Positions 41,628-50,507 of a DNA stretch of 64,000 bases are shown piece after piece. The position numbers and the translations under genes were made by a program. Below the pieces are notes generated by a model. The model did no database searches and was not told where the DNA came from. It saw nothing but the letters and a program-made list of their open reading frames with translations. The DNA lies in NCBI GenBank assembly GCA_002490465.1, contig DKUB01000103.1, positions 1 through 64,000 on the forward strand, written 5' to 3'. Every line of letters starts with the position of its first letter. The first letter of the stretch is position 1. Origin of the DNA: Lachnoclostridium sp. UBA7215 (lineage in GTDB: Bacteria; Bacillota; Clostridia; Lachnospirales; Lachnospiraceae).

Positions 41628-41724
41628 AATACCTCCTCATTTCTATGTAAAATTTTTCCGGCAGGGCCGGAATAGCTAGAGTATACCATAATTCGCGGAG
41701 GGAGGCAAGTAATGTTGTGGGTGG

Positions 41725-41740
41725 TTTGTGCCAGGTAATC
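41725..41740 (+). repeat. Left 16-bp direct repeat of the defence island
   Basis: TTTGTGCCAGGTAATC, identical and in the same orientation at 48996-49011. The pair brackets the IetA/IetS-like and type ISP genes. It could be a target-site duplication, an att core or a recombination scar. Confidence 0.8.
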
Positions 41741-41822
41741 GATGGTTTTCTTTGTTATTTTAGGACGGTATTGTTTCCATTTCATCATCGAAAAATTACT
41801 AATACGGGAAAATATTAAAAAC

Positions 41823-41864
41823 TGTCCCAATATAATTGACATATGTCCCAAATTTAATTATAAT
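41823..41864 (+). promoter_or_regulatory. Consensus promoter with two TGTCCCAA repeats
   Basis: TTGACA (41836-41841), 17 bp, TATAAT (41859-41864): a perfect sigma-A promoter 35 bp before the AAA ATPase gene. TGTCCCAA occurs at 41823-41830 (upstream of -35) and 41844-41851 (in the spacer), 21 bp apart, i.e. two helical turns on the same DNA face. This is the usual geometry of a repressor operator. Confidence 0.75.
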
Positions 41865-41899
41865 AAAAACATAAAGAGAGAGTATAGGGGGTTTGTGTC

Positions 41900-42943
41900 A
41901 TGAAGAAACAAAACATTATCAATCTTGTTAAATATCACATTGAACAGAATAATGCTGCTTTTGTTTCGGAAGTGTCTGAAATAGCCAGAGAGTTTGATGC
42001 GAACGGTGATTATGAGGTAGCACAGTATTTGATGGATTTGGTTTCAAATGCAAATGTTTATATACCGCAGGCTAGTTATCGTAATCTTCAGTTTCTGGAG
42101 AAATTAGAGTATTCATCTAGTCCTCTCCTGCTTCCCAATATCATTGAGGAGGATGTTATTGGGATTGCCCGTGCAATCAAGAACAAGTCTGGCATGTCTA
42201 AATTTCTTTTCTATGGGGCACCGGGAACAGGAAAGACAGAGTCGGCTTTTCAAATAGCGCGTTTGCTTGAAAGAGATATTCTTACGGTACATTTGGAACA
42301 ACTGATTGACAGCAGATTAGGGGAAACCTCAAAGAATATAACCAGATTATTTGATGAGATAAATCATTTAATGTATAGCAAGGTTATTGTTATATTTGAT
42401 GAACTGGATGCTTTAGTTTTAAATAGGAACAGCGAAAATGACCTTCGTGAGATGAGCAGGGTGACATCGACTTTTTTAAGAGAATTAGATACTTTGGGCA
42501 ATCAGATTATAGTGATTGCAACGACAAACTTGTTTGAAAGTTTTGACAAAGCGTTAACAAGAAGATTTGATGCAATAGTTTCATTTGATAGATATTCAAA
42601 AGAAGACCTTATTGGAATTGCGGACGCCATGCTGACATCTAACATAAAAAAGGCGGTTAATTCGAGTCGGGATATAAGATTGTTTAATAAGATACTAAGC
42701 AGACTGCCAGAGATTCCATATCCTGGAGATATGAAGCAGATTATAAGGACTTCTATTGCATTTAGTGATGAAACGAGCAAATATGATTATTTAAGAAAAC
42801 TTTATCTTACTTTAAACTGCAATCCGAAAAATGTAGATATTCAGAATCTTTCGGAACAGGGATTTACTACAAGAGAGATAGAGATTCTTGCCCGAATCCC
42901 TAAAAGCAGTGTGTCACGCAAACTTAAGGGAGGGACTGTCTGA
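41900..42943 (+). CDS. ietA: IetA-like AAA+ ATPase (anti-phage)
   Basis: AAA+ ATPase (347 aa). Walker A GAPGTGKT (106-113), Walker B VIVIFDELD (162-170), sensor 1 'IVIATTN', and Arg finger in TRRFD. The C-terminal 25 residues 'GFTTREIEILARIPKSSVSR' read like a helix-turn-helix. It is paired with the subtilase gene with a 1-nt overlap (TGATG-type junction), the layout of IetAS, first described as a toxin-antitoxin-like pair of Agrobacterium and later as an anti-phage system. In that model the ATPase restrains or activates the protease. Assignment rests on the pair and domain order, not on a search. Confidence 0.75.
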   Translation: MKKQNIINLVKYHIEQNNAAFVSEVSEIAREFDANGDYEVAQYLMDLVSNANVYIPQASYRNLQFLEKLEYSSSPLLLPNIIEEDVIGIARAIKNKSGMSKFLFYGAPGTGKTESAFQIARLLERDILTVHLEQLIDSRLGETSKNITRLFDEINHLMYSKVIVIFDELDALVLNRNSENDLREMSRVTSTFLRELDTLGNQIIVIATTNLFESFDKALTRRFDAIVSFDRYSKEDLIGIADAMLTSNIKKAVNSSRDIRLFNKILSRLPEIPYPGDMKQIIRTSIAFSDETSKYDYLRKLYLTLNCNPKNVDIQNLSEQGFTTREIEILARIPKSSVSRKLKGGTV

Positions 42944-45204
42944 TGAATAATTTGCTTGAAGTAAAGGTTCGTTATGATCATAGGAAACGGGGTAATAGCC
43001 CTATTTTTGTAAACCTTAAAAAGGACGGGGAGACTACTGTTCAGAAACTTCAGAAATTACAAGAAAATTTAAGAACAATAATCAGATATTATGAATCAAC
43101 ACCAAAGTATTTGAAAGGCTATTTAATTGACGTTAATTATAACGATATTATTGCAAAATCCAAACGAATAAGTGAATTGCTTAGGCCAGGTGGGAAGCAG
43201 ACAAATGATGTTGTAGTAGGAGCCCGCTTTTCGAATGCTTCGGACGGACGTGAAAATCATATTATTACATATTATGTGGATGAGGAAACCATCAAAAACA
43301 CGCTTGAAAAACTGGATGTGACAAAGAGATTTTTAGTAGAGAAATTGGATGGTAAAGCAGTACCGGAGAACTTTAATGAATCAACAGAAAAAAAGCCGGA
43401 TTTAGATTACGAAACATATTCCTCAAAAAAAATCATCCGTAATATAATTGTTGATTGTTCTGTAGTAGAATCCGTTTCTATTCCTAATGTAACTGCTGAT
43501 ATTCAAAGGGAATCTTTTTTACTGACTTTTTTTCAGACAGAATACTCGTTGTCTGAAATGTTGGAAGAACTTAAAATAGATCAATATCGGTATCCATATG
43601 CATTTTATGGGAGAGATACAATTTCGGTAAGTTGGGATTTGTATCGGATTCTTCAAGACAAGGTTCCGTATATGATTTCAATGATTTCTTCAGACTTATC
43701 ACAAGTAACATTGGAGACTATAGATAAGTCGAAACAAAAATATGAACAAAATATTCCCAGACCATTGAATGAGCCTACGATAGGTGTCATTGATAATTTA
43801 TTTGATGAAGGGGTTTATTTTGCTGAATGGGTTGAGAATACGGACTACCTGGATGAATTTGAATTCATTGACGGAAGAGATGTTTCTCGTGATCATGGTA
43901 CAGAGGTAACATCTATCATTGTAGATGGACCCAGTCTGAATCCATGGCTTGATGATGGCTGTGGTAGATTTAAGGTGCGTCATTTTGGCGTGTGTGTTAA
44001 TAGAATTTCTGTTCCACGATTAGTAAATAAAATTAGAAAGATAGTAAATGACAATCCTGATATTCATGTATGGAATTTATCACTTGGGACAGACGATGAA
44101 ATATCGAAAAACTTTATCTCATATGATGGCTCAGCCTTGGATGAATTACAAGCAAATAAAAATATTATTTTTGTTGTAGCGGGAACAAATGATAATCGCA
44201 ATAAAAAAGAGGGTATACTACGCGTTGGCTCTCCGGCAGATTCCCTGAATGCAGTGGTTGTTAATTCAGTAAAACGCAATGGATTACCTGCTTCCTATAC
44301 CAGACAGGGAACAGTTTTATCCTTTTTTAATAAGCCGGATGTTTCTTATTATGGGGGAGATTATGAGGAAAGTGAACGTATAAGAGCATGTTCATCCAAA
44401 GATATTGAAGAGGTGTATGGAACATCATTTGCTTCGCCGTGGATTGCAAGAAAACTTTCGTTTTTAATTGATATTATGGGATTCCCCAGAGAAGTGGCAA
44501 AGGCATTAATCATAGATTCGGCAGCAGGATGGGAATTTAAGATATCTACATATAGAATTCAGAGTCAGATTGGCTACGGTATTGTTCCAATTAAAATATC
44601 AGATATTCTTAAGTCGGATAATAAAGAAATAAGATTTGTTTTGTACGGTACAGCGAGTTCATATATTACTTCGAATTATTCGATACCAGTTCCGCGGGAT
44701 TCTGATAATAAGTATCCTTTTATTGCAAGGGCAGCATTGTGTTATTTTCCGCAATGTTCTAGAGCACAAGGTGTAGATTATACATCCAGAGAATTATCTT
44801 TAAGATTTGGACGTGTGAACAGAAGAGGTGAGATTGATGATATCAATGAAAATATTCAGGATGAAGCAGGACATGCTGTTGATGAACGTAAGTCACGCAA
44901 AGAATTCAGAAAATGGGAAAATACAAAGTTTATATCAAAGGTTTTGAAAAAGAATAGAGCGTTAAATTCTTATGATGAGCGTTTATGGGGTATATCCATT
45001 GTCTCTAAAGAGCGTCTGACTACTTCTATGACTTCAAATTTAAACTTTGGTGTCGTTGTCACACTTCGAGAAATTAATGGTGTTAATAGGATACAGGATT
45101 TTATTACGGCATGTACGTTAAGAGGCTGGATTGTAAATGAAATTAATCTTGAAAACAAGTTAACGCTTTATAATAAAAATCAAGAGGAAATAATACTTGA
45201 GTAG
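42943..45204 (+). CDS. ietS: IetS-like subtilisin (S8) peptidase
   Basis: Cytoplasmic S8 peptidase (753 aa) without a signal peptide. A long N-terminal region (about 1-275), with beta-rich and helical parts, precedes the catalytic domain with D284 (IGVIDNLFD), H318 (RDHGTEV) and S495 (YGTSFASPW); N in 'VVAGTNDN' forms the oxyanion hole. The last 200 residues form an all-beta tail ('FVLYGTASSYITSNYSI') probably for substrate or partner binding. It overlaps the AAA ATPase gene by one base. The triad is complete, so the enzyme should be active. Its function is inferred from the IetAS arrangement. Confidence 0.78.
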   Translation: MNNLLEVKVRYDHRKRGNSPIFVNLKKDGETTVQKLQKLQENLRTIIRYYESTPKYLKGYLIDVNYNDIIAKSKRISELLRPGGKQTNDVVVGARFSNASDGRENHIITYYVDEETIKNTLEKLDVTKRFLVEKLDGKAVPENFNESTEKKPDLDYETYSSKKIIRNIIVDCSVVESVSIPNVTADIQRESFLLTFFQTEYSLSEMLEELKIDQYRYPYAFYGRDTISVSWDLYRILQDKVPYMISMISSDLSQVTLETIDKSKQKYEQNIPRPLNEPTIGVIDNLFDEGVYFAEWVENTDYLDEFEFIDGRDVSRDHGTEVTSIIVDGPSLNPWLDDGCGRFKVRHFGVCVNRISVPRLVNKIRKIVNDNPDIHVWNLSLGTDDEISKNFISYDGSALDELQANKNIIFVVAGTNDNRNKKEGILRVGSPADSLNAVVVNSVKRNGLPASYTRQGTVLSFFNKPDVSYYGGDYEESERIRACSSKDIEEVYGTSFASPWIARKLSFLIDIMGFPREVAKALIIDSAAGWEFKISTYRIQSQIGYGIVPIKISDILKSDNKEIRFVLYGTASSYITSNYSIPVPRDSDNKYPFIARAALCYFPQCSRAQGVDYTSRELSLRFGRVNRRGEIDDINENIQDEAGHAVDERKSRKEFRKWENTKFISKVLKKNRALNSYDERLWGISIVSKERLTTSMTSNLNFGVVVTLREINGVNRIQDFITACTLRGWIVNEINLENKLTLYNKNQEEIILE

Positions 45205-45239
45205 GAACAACGGATGAACGAAATAAACAGGAGATTACT

Positions 45240-46583
45240 ATGGAAAGAGACAATAGAACGGAAATAGTAAAAACGTATTTTGAAGCCGTATGTGATGCAT
45301 ATTGCCTAGGTAATGTTGAATCTTCTTATAACAAACCAATTATGGATCTTTTCACAAGTCTTGGTTGTGTGGCACGAGATTTGTCTGGTGAACGTAAAGG
45401 ACAGACTGGAGAAAATATTGACATCAAACTTTGGCACAGCGAAGACGAAGTTACAGAGACGGAGCCGTTTGCTGGAATTGAGGTAAAGAACGTTAATGGT
45501 ATAGATAAGCGTGCGCATATGCAGATAAAGACTGAAGCTGAAAGATATGGGAACGTTATTCTTACAGATAACGTGGAGTGGCGGTTTTGGGCTACCGGTG
45601 ATACAGAAATGTATACTGGTTTGCAAATAATGGAATTAGTTGATGGAAAATTAAAATTGAGAGAAGACAATGTTGAACTGTTTATTTGTCTTATAGAAGA
45701 TTTTCTGCTAAAAACCCCTGCGCAAATTAAATCATCCACGAAACTTGCGGAGTATATGGCCAGGCATGCCCGTACAATACGCGGTATTATTTCTGGTATT
45801 TTAAAAGATGATGGAAGTGGCCAGCCGCTTGTCAATGATAAACAAAAGCGGTTGCCAAAATTTATGGAATTATATGGTTTGTATAGCAAAATCAAATCGG
45901 ATCTTCGTCCATCAATGAATACTCGAGAATTTGCAGATATGTATGCTCAGACAATTGTGTATGGCTTGTTTATTGCGCGATACAACGATACAACTCCGGA
46001 TTCTTTTGACAGGTACGAGGCTATTCATTTTCTCCAGGAGGAGTCGGAACTTCTCAAACAGTTCTTTATACATATTACAGGGACAGGGAAAAAGCATTCC
46101 ACGCTTGAAAATGTAATTGATAAGCTGTGTTCTTTATATAAAATTTGTAATATCTCTGATCTTCTGGGACGTAATGAACAAAAAGATACAATTATTCATT
46201 TTTATGAAGAATTTTTAACTTTTTATGATTTGGCTTTACGAAAATCACTTGGTGTGTTTTATACGCCTGTTCAGGTGGTACAATACCTGATTTCAATGGT
46301 AGATAAAATTCTGATAGAGGAGTTTAATATTAATGGCGGATTATCTAATAATGAGCAGATAACTATAAAAGTTCCATGTGCGCCGTATCGGGCTACTACC
46401 AGAAGCAAGTGGTCAAATGAGAGGACTGTTTCTGTTCCTCGTGTAGCTATTCTTGATCCAGCGTGCGGTACAGGTTCTTTTGACGCAGAAATTATTAAAT
46501 ATGTCAAAAATACATATTTCTCAGGTACGCGGGCGGCATTTTATGAAAACTATATTCAGCAAGAAGATGGTCTACTTTCTTGA
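45240..46583 (+). CDS. Type ISP-like R-M enzyme, N-terminal half (TGA-interrupted)
   Basis: 447 aa to a TGA at 46581. The first part (about 1-150) looks like an Mrr/restriction-type nuclease-like domain ('GENIDIKLWH', 'AGIEVKNVNG' with E-x-K). A helical coupler follows, then the start of an N6-adenine methyltransferase: motif X/'GVFYTPVQVVQYLI' and SAM motif I DPACGTGSF (406-414). Translation would stop just before 'GFEIMM', the normal continuation. The following frame (46602-48467) continues in phase. AGGAG lies 6 nt before the ATG. Alone this half lacks the catalytic NPPY. It is best read as a pseudogene of a roughly 1075-aa enzyme. Confidence 0.8.
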   Translation: MERDNRTEIVKTYFEAVCDAYCLGNVESSYNKPIMDLFTSLGCVARDLSGERKGQTGENIDIKLWHSEDEVTETEPFAGIEVKNVNGIDKRAHMQIKTEAERYGNVILTDNVEWRFWATGDTEMYTGLQIMELVDGKLKLREDNVELFICLIEDFLLKTPAQIKSSTKLAEYMARHARTIRGIISGILKDDGSGQPLVNDKQKRLPKFMELYGLYSKIKSDLRPSMNTREFADMYAQTIVYGLFIARYNDTTPDSFDRYEAIHFLQEESELLKQFFIHITGTGKKHSTLENVIDKLCSLYKICNISDLLGRNEQKDTIIHFYEEFLTFYDLALRKSLGVFYTPVQVVQYLISMVDKILIEEFNINGGLSNNEQITIKVPCAPYRATTRSKWSNERTVSVPRVAILDPACGTGSFDAEIIKYVKNTYFSGTRAAFYENYIQQEDGLLS

Positions 46584-46601
46584 TTAATAGGTTTTGAGAT
46601 T

Positions 46602-48467
46602 ATGATGACAAGTTATGTTGTAGCCCATTTAAAAATTCGTCGTACGATTAATGAAACACTTGGACATTTACCGGATGTTCAATTACCAACAAATATTTTC
46701 CTGACAAATACACTTGCACAGCCTATATCGGAATTGGAACGCGGTGAACAGTTAACACTATTTGATTTTTCCGCAGCAATTACAGAAGAAGCTTATCAAG
46801 CAGATACATGGAAAACTCGTCGACCTATTAAAGTGATTATCGGAAATCCACCTTATCTGGCGACATCTACAAATCCCTATGACATTTCTGCATATAAAAC
46901 TGAAACTGACGGAATAACTGATTTTGGTGAGAAAAAACATTGGTTAAACGATGATTATGTTAAGTTCTTTCGTTTTTCGGGGCATATTATCAACAAGAAT
47001 AAGGAGGGAGTTCTTGCATTTGTCACTAACAATGGTTATTTGGACAATCCAACTTTTAGAGGTATGCGAGCGAGTTTATTGAGGACTTTTGACAAGATAT
47101 ATATCGTAAACCTTCATGGTAGCGCAAAAAAAAGGGAGACTACTCCTGACGGTGGAAAAGATGAGAATATTTTTAACATTATGCAAGGTATTTCATTGTT
47201 CATTGGTATAAAGAAGTCGAAAAAAGCTGATTGGGCGAAGGTATACTATGCAGATGTTTGGGGCGCTCGTGAAGACAAGTTAGATTCTTTGGCGAAAGGA
47301 AATCTGTCTTTTTCTGAACTGAAAATGGACAGGAAGATGGCATATTTTATTCCATTTGAGAATGAGGATAAGGAAATTTATGATAAGGGGGTTAGTCTTA
47401 CAGAATTATTTCCGACAAATGTAACGGGAATAGTTTCCGGTAATGATAAAGTCGCTATCGCCCCTACGAAAGTCGAGTTGGTTAGACGAATGGAGATTAT
47501 TAAAAATGCAACGGGGGAGGAAGACATATTCAATCTCTGGAAACATTTTAGTCGAGGACAGACCGCTGAAAAGATTCAAAATGATGTGTTATCGGAAGGG
47601 GAGGTAACCCCAATTTTATTCCGTCCGTTTGACTTTCGTTGGACATATTATTCAGGTAATTCTTGTGGCTGGGTTCTTTGGCCTCGTGAAAAGAGCACAA
47701 TGGGACATTTGTTAGCAGAACCGACCAGCCCTATTGGAGAAAATATTGGTCTTGTTTTCTGTAAAACGTCCAGAAGATTTTTTTCACCTTTTGTTTCAAC
47801 GAATATTATTGCTCATCGTCTCTTTTCTGCAATGTGTGAAATTACTTATATTGCGCCCCTCTATTTGCATTTTGGGTCAGAAATAATCGGAGAAAGTTGG
47901 GAGGCCAATTTGAATGATGATGTTTTTGATAAATTGACCCAGTATACGTCCACTAAACCAACCCCGATTGAAGTGTTTGACTATGTGTATGGTGTTTTGC
48001 ATGATCCTGTGTATATTGAGAAGTATGAGCAGTATTTGTGTCGGGATTTTCCGCGTGTGCCAATTATCAATAAGCCGAAAGAAAAAAGGGATAAACGTGA
48101 ATTCTTTGTAAGTGAAGAATTGTACAAAGAATATGTTGCTGTTGGTAAGAATTTGAGAGAATTACATCTTATGCAGAGCAAGATACCGGCAGAACTTTTA
48201 CTTGAACCAGACACACCCGATCATATGGAAATCGGAACAGTTAAATATAAAAATGGTGTGCTTCAACTTAATAGTGATAAACGCATCTTGGGTATTCCAC
48301 AAGATGTATGGGAATATCAAATAGGTGGACACCAAGTGCTAGATAAATGGTTTAAGGAACATAAGGGAGAAAAATTTACTATTGATATTTTCAATCATAT
48401 TGAAAACGTAGTTGGTTTGCTTTCTGAGACAATTAGGTTGGAGAAGTATCTGCGAGAACTTCATTGA
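46602..48467 (+). CDS. Type ISP-like R-M enzyme, C-terminal half
   Basis: 621 aa. Motif IV NPPY (82-85, IGNPPYLA) completes the N6-adenine methyltransferase of the preceding half; after about residue 330 comes the Type_ISP_C-like target-recognition domain ('ILFRPFDFRWTYYS', 'IAHRLFSAMCEITYIAPLYL', 'DVWEYQIGGHQVLDKW'). The ATG at 46602 has no clear Shine-Dalgarno and lies six codons after the in-frame stop, so independent translation is doubtful. If both halves were made they might associate, since the break falls in a loop region between motifs I and IV, but no evidence supports this. Confidence 0.78.
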   Translation: MMTSYVVAHLKIRRTINETLGHLPDVQLPTNIFLTNTLAQPISELERGEQLTLFDFSAAITEEAYQADTWKTRRPIKVIIGNPPYLATSTNPYDISAYKTETDGITDFGEKKHWLNDDYVKFFRFSGHIINKNKEGVLAFVTNNGYLDNPTFRGMRASLLRTFDKIYIVNLHGSAKKRETTPDGGKDENIFNIMQGISLFIGIKKSKKADWAKVYYADVWGAREDKLDSLAKGNLSFSELKMDRKMAYFIPFENEDKEIYDKGVSLTELFPTNVTGIVSGNDKVAIAPTKVELVRRMEIIKNATGEEDIFNLWKHFSRGQTAEKIQNDVLSEGEVTPILFRPFDFRWTYYSGNSCGWVLWPREKSTMGHLLAEPTSPIGENIGLVFCKTSRRFFSPFVSTNIIAHRLFSAMCEITYIAPLYLHFGSEIIGESWEANLNDDVFDKLTQYTSTKPTPIEVFDYVYGVLHDPVYIEKYEQYLCRDFPRVPIINKPKEKRDKREFFVSEELYKEYVAVGKNLRELHLMQSKIPAELLLEPDTPDHMEIGTVKYKNGVLQLNSDKRILGIPQDVWEYQIGGHQVLDKWFKEHKGEKFTIDIFNHIENVVGLLSETIRLEKYLRELH

Positions 48468-48614
48468 GAGTTAGGGAAAATTTTTATTTGCAAAAAGATG
48501 GGAACAATAAAATAAGTAAACCAAAAAGAGAAGCAAAGATAAAAATCCATATTTCTCAATCACATAGTTTTTTATGATATTAATTGTTGAAGATAAATCA
48601 AAGGAGACTGTGCG

Positions 48615-48761
48615 ATGTTGTTATACTATGGCAAAGGAAGAACAGAAATCCTTCAAGGAATTAGAGAAAAAATCTTTGCTTATGTATGTGAGTTCGCAAG
48701 GGAGATTACTGTACAGAGACAGAGGATGGACGGCGACCCATGTCCTTTTTTGTTAGGCTAG
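48615..48761 (+). CDS. Small hypothetical frame
   Basis: 48 aa (MLLYYGKGRTEILQGIREKI at the start), with AAGGAG about 8 nt before the ATG. No family recognised. Basic, helical, ending 'DGDPCPFLLG'. It may be a small real gene or a fragment of an older island gene. Confidence 0.25.
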   Translation: MLLYYGKGRTEILQGIREKIFAYVCEFAREITVQRQRMDGDPCPFLLG

Positions 48762-48764
48762 GCG

Positions 48765-48908
48765 ATGCAGATGGATAAAATTGACAGGAGCACTCTTATG
48801 GAGAAGGTAATGTTTGCTGAATATATAGAAGTGTATGCAACAAAAGTGGAAAGTCCGGACAAAGAGGATAAACGAATAAAAAAGCAAGAGAACTTTATCA
48901 ATACCTGA
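48765..48908 (+). CDS. Small hypothetical frame
   Basis: 47 aa, highly charged (MQMDKIDRSTLMEKVMFAEY, then many K/E/D). It starts 3 bp after the stop of the preceding small frame without a good ribosome binding site. Not recognised; probably a remnant. Confidence 0.2.
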   Translation: MQMDKIDRSTLMEKVMFAEYIEVYATKVESPDKEDKRIKKQENFINT

Positions 48909-48995
48909 ACAATAATGCAGCAATAACAGCATCGTGAAAGGCATTTTGAGAAACATTTGCAAGATAAAGAAAAACTGTAAGGCAAATCGGTAGGA

Positions 48996-49011
48996 TTTGT
49001 GCCAGGTAATC
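48996..49011 (+). repeat. Right 16-bp direct repeat of the defence island
   Basis: TTTGTGCCAGGTAATC, exact copy of 41725-41740. A three-mismatch inverted copy lies at 49048-49063, so the right boundary has an inverted-repeat geometry like a recombinase core site. Confidence 0.8.
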
Positions 49012-49081
49012 ATTTTGCTGTTTTCATGAAATACCGAATCTGAAAGAATTGCCAACGATTACTTGACACACACGTACACAT

Positions 49082-49110
49082 TTGACCTTTTGCTCTTATT
49101 ATAATATGAT
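49082..49110 (+). promoter_or_regulatory. Promoter of the pyrimidine-nucleoside phosphorylase gene
   Basis: TTGACC (49082-49087), 17 bp, TATGAT (49105-49110), followed by GGGGGGTG near 49124 and the start codon at 49142. One or two mismatches from consensus. Confidence 0.6.
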
Positions 49111-49141
49111 AGAAGAAGAAAAAGGGGGGTGACGTGACAGA

Positions 49142-50464
49142 ATGGGAATGATGGGGACAGGTCGTTTTGTAGACCTCATTTGCAAAAAAAGAGAGGGTAT
49201 TCCTCTTCAGAAGGAAGAAATCCGCACTATGATAAGAAATTATACAGAGGGGCGGATTCCCGATTATCAGATGTCGGCATTGCTTATGGCCATTTGTTTC
49301 AGGGGGATGAATGATGATGAGCTCACCGAACTGACGCTTGCCATGAGGGATTCCGGGGAGGTGCTTGATTTGTCAGCAATTCCGGGGATTAAGGTTGATA
49401 AGCACTCAACAGGAGGTGTGGGGGATAAAACAACCCTTATTATCGGTCCGATTGTAGCGGCGTGCGGTGTGCCTGTTGCTAAAATGAGTGGTAGAGGACT
49501 GGGTTTTACAGGAGGGACATTGGATAAACTGGAATCCATACCTGGGTTTCGGACAGATCTCTCAGGAGAGGAGTTTTTTTCCTGCGTTCAAAAGAATGGG
49601 GTCAGTGTCATTGGTCAGACGGCAGATCTTGCGCCGGCAGACAAGCTGCTGTATGCCTTGCGGGATGTAACGGGAACTGTGGAAAGCATACCGCTCATTG
49701 CCGCCTCGGTTATGAGCAAAAAACTGGCGGCGGGAAGCGATAAAATTCTTCTGGATGTCACAACGGGAAGCGGCGCTTTTATTAAGGAATTAGAGCGGTC
49801 AAGAGAACTTGCCGGACGAATGGCAGCGATAGGAAACAGTGCTGGAAAAGAGACGGTGGCAATTATCACAAGTATGGATGAGCCATTAGGATATGCGGTG
49901 GGGAATGCGTTGGAAGTCAGAGAGGTCATTGGCATGCTCCAGGGAGAGGGACCGGATGATTTGCGGGAGGTCTGTCTTACACTTGCCGGCATGATGATTT
50001 CTATGGGCAGAACAGACGCATCCTTTGATGCGGGCTGTGCTATGGCGGAGGATGCGCTGGCAAGCGGTGCAGCATATAAAAAGTTCAGAGAGATGGTATC
50101 TTCCCAGGGAGGGAATCTTTCCTGTATTGATTCTCCCGACAAACTTCCACAGGCCGAGATGTGTTATGAGTTTGCAGCTCCGTCAGAGGGATATCTGTAT
50201 GCCATCGATACAGAAGGAATCGGTATAGCGGCCGGGCTTTTAGGGGCGGGACGTGAGACAAAAGAAAGCAAGATAGATGCAGGTGCCGGGCTGATTATGA
50301 GAAAGAAGACAGGAGTATATGTAAAAAAGGGTGAAATACTGGCAACACTTTATGCAGCCGATGAGGAACATCTGATGCGGGCCAGAGAACATTTAACCTC
50401 CTGTTTTACTATTCGTGAAGAGGCGCCGGAGCCAAAGAAATTAATTGTAGATATTATACGCTAA
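49142..50464 (+). CDS. pdp: Pyrimidine-nucleoside phosphorylase
   Basis: Cytoplasmic phosphorylase (440 aa) that cleaves thymidine, deoxyuridine or uridine to base and (deoxy)ribose-1-phosphate for salvage. The family signature is visible as GRGLGFTGGTLDKLESIPG (about 118-136), with the phosphate-binding 'KHSTGGVGDKTTL' before it. An N-terminal alpha domain, the glycosyltransferase-3-like alpha/beta domain and the small C-terminal domain ('VYVKKGEILATLYA') are all complete. ATG 49142 is taken; ATG 49148 is an alternative. It stands as a single gene next to the island boundary. Confidence 0.95.
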   Translation: MGMMGTGRFVDLICKKREGIPLQKEEIRTMIRNYTEGRIPDYQMSALLMAICFRGMNDDELTELTLAMRDSGEVLDLSAIPGIKVDKHSTGGVGDKTTLIIGPIVAACGVPVAKMSGRGLGFTGGTLDKLESIPGFRTDLSGEEFFSCVQKNGVSVIGQTADLAPADKLLYALRDVTGTVESIPLIAASVMSKKLAAGSDKILLDVTTGSGAFIKELERSRELAGRMAAIGNSAGKETVAIITSMDEPLGYAVGNALEVREVIGMLQGEGPDDLREVCLTLAGMMISMGRTDASFDAGCAMAEDALASGAAYKKFREMVSSQGGNLSCIDSPDKLPQAEMCYEFAAPSEGYLYAIDTEGIGIAAGLLGAGRETKESKIDAGAGLIMRKKTGVYVKKGEILATLYAADEEHLMRAREHLTSCFTIREEAPEPKKLIVDIIR

Positions 50465-50507
50465 ATTTGTTACAATAGATACAAAAAGCAGAGAATGGAG
50501 AGAACGA

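Larger units (their letters stand above)
41725..49011. mobile_element. Candidate defence island bounded by 16-bp repeats
   Basis: About 7.3 kb placed between the divergent putP and pyrimidine-nucleoside phosphorylase genes. The content is visibly more AT-rich and uses more AT-ending codons than its neighbours. It contains an AAA ATPase, a subtilase, a broken type ISP R-M gene and short unrecognised frames. No integrase or transposase is present inside, so it is either mobilised in trans or was acquired by recombination at a common site. Confidence 0.45.
48468..49081. other. Gene-poor stretch with short unrecognised frames
   Basis: This 614-bp AT-rich stretch follows the R-M gene. It holds two short adjacent plus-strand frames (48615-48761, 48765-48908) and further fragments in other frames (for example 'KKARELYQYLNNNAAITA' near 48878-48940), so it looks like eroded coding sequence. 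The right 16-bp repeat lies in it at 48996-49011. A near-inverted copy (GATTACTTGACACACA, 49048-49063) follows the repeat. Confidence 0.5.

Noticed and set aside
46581..46583. TGA as a selenocysteine codon in the R-M gene
   Set aside because: The position is a Pro-Arg site in relatives as I recall them, not Cys, and no SECIS-like hairpin is evident directly downstream. A nonsense mutation is simpler.
48996..49063. tRNA gene as the island's attachment site
   Set aside because: No cloverleaf or T-loop GGTTCGAAT-like sequence is present at either repeat.
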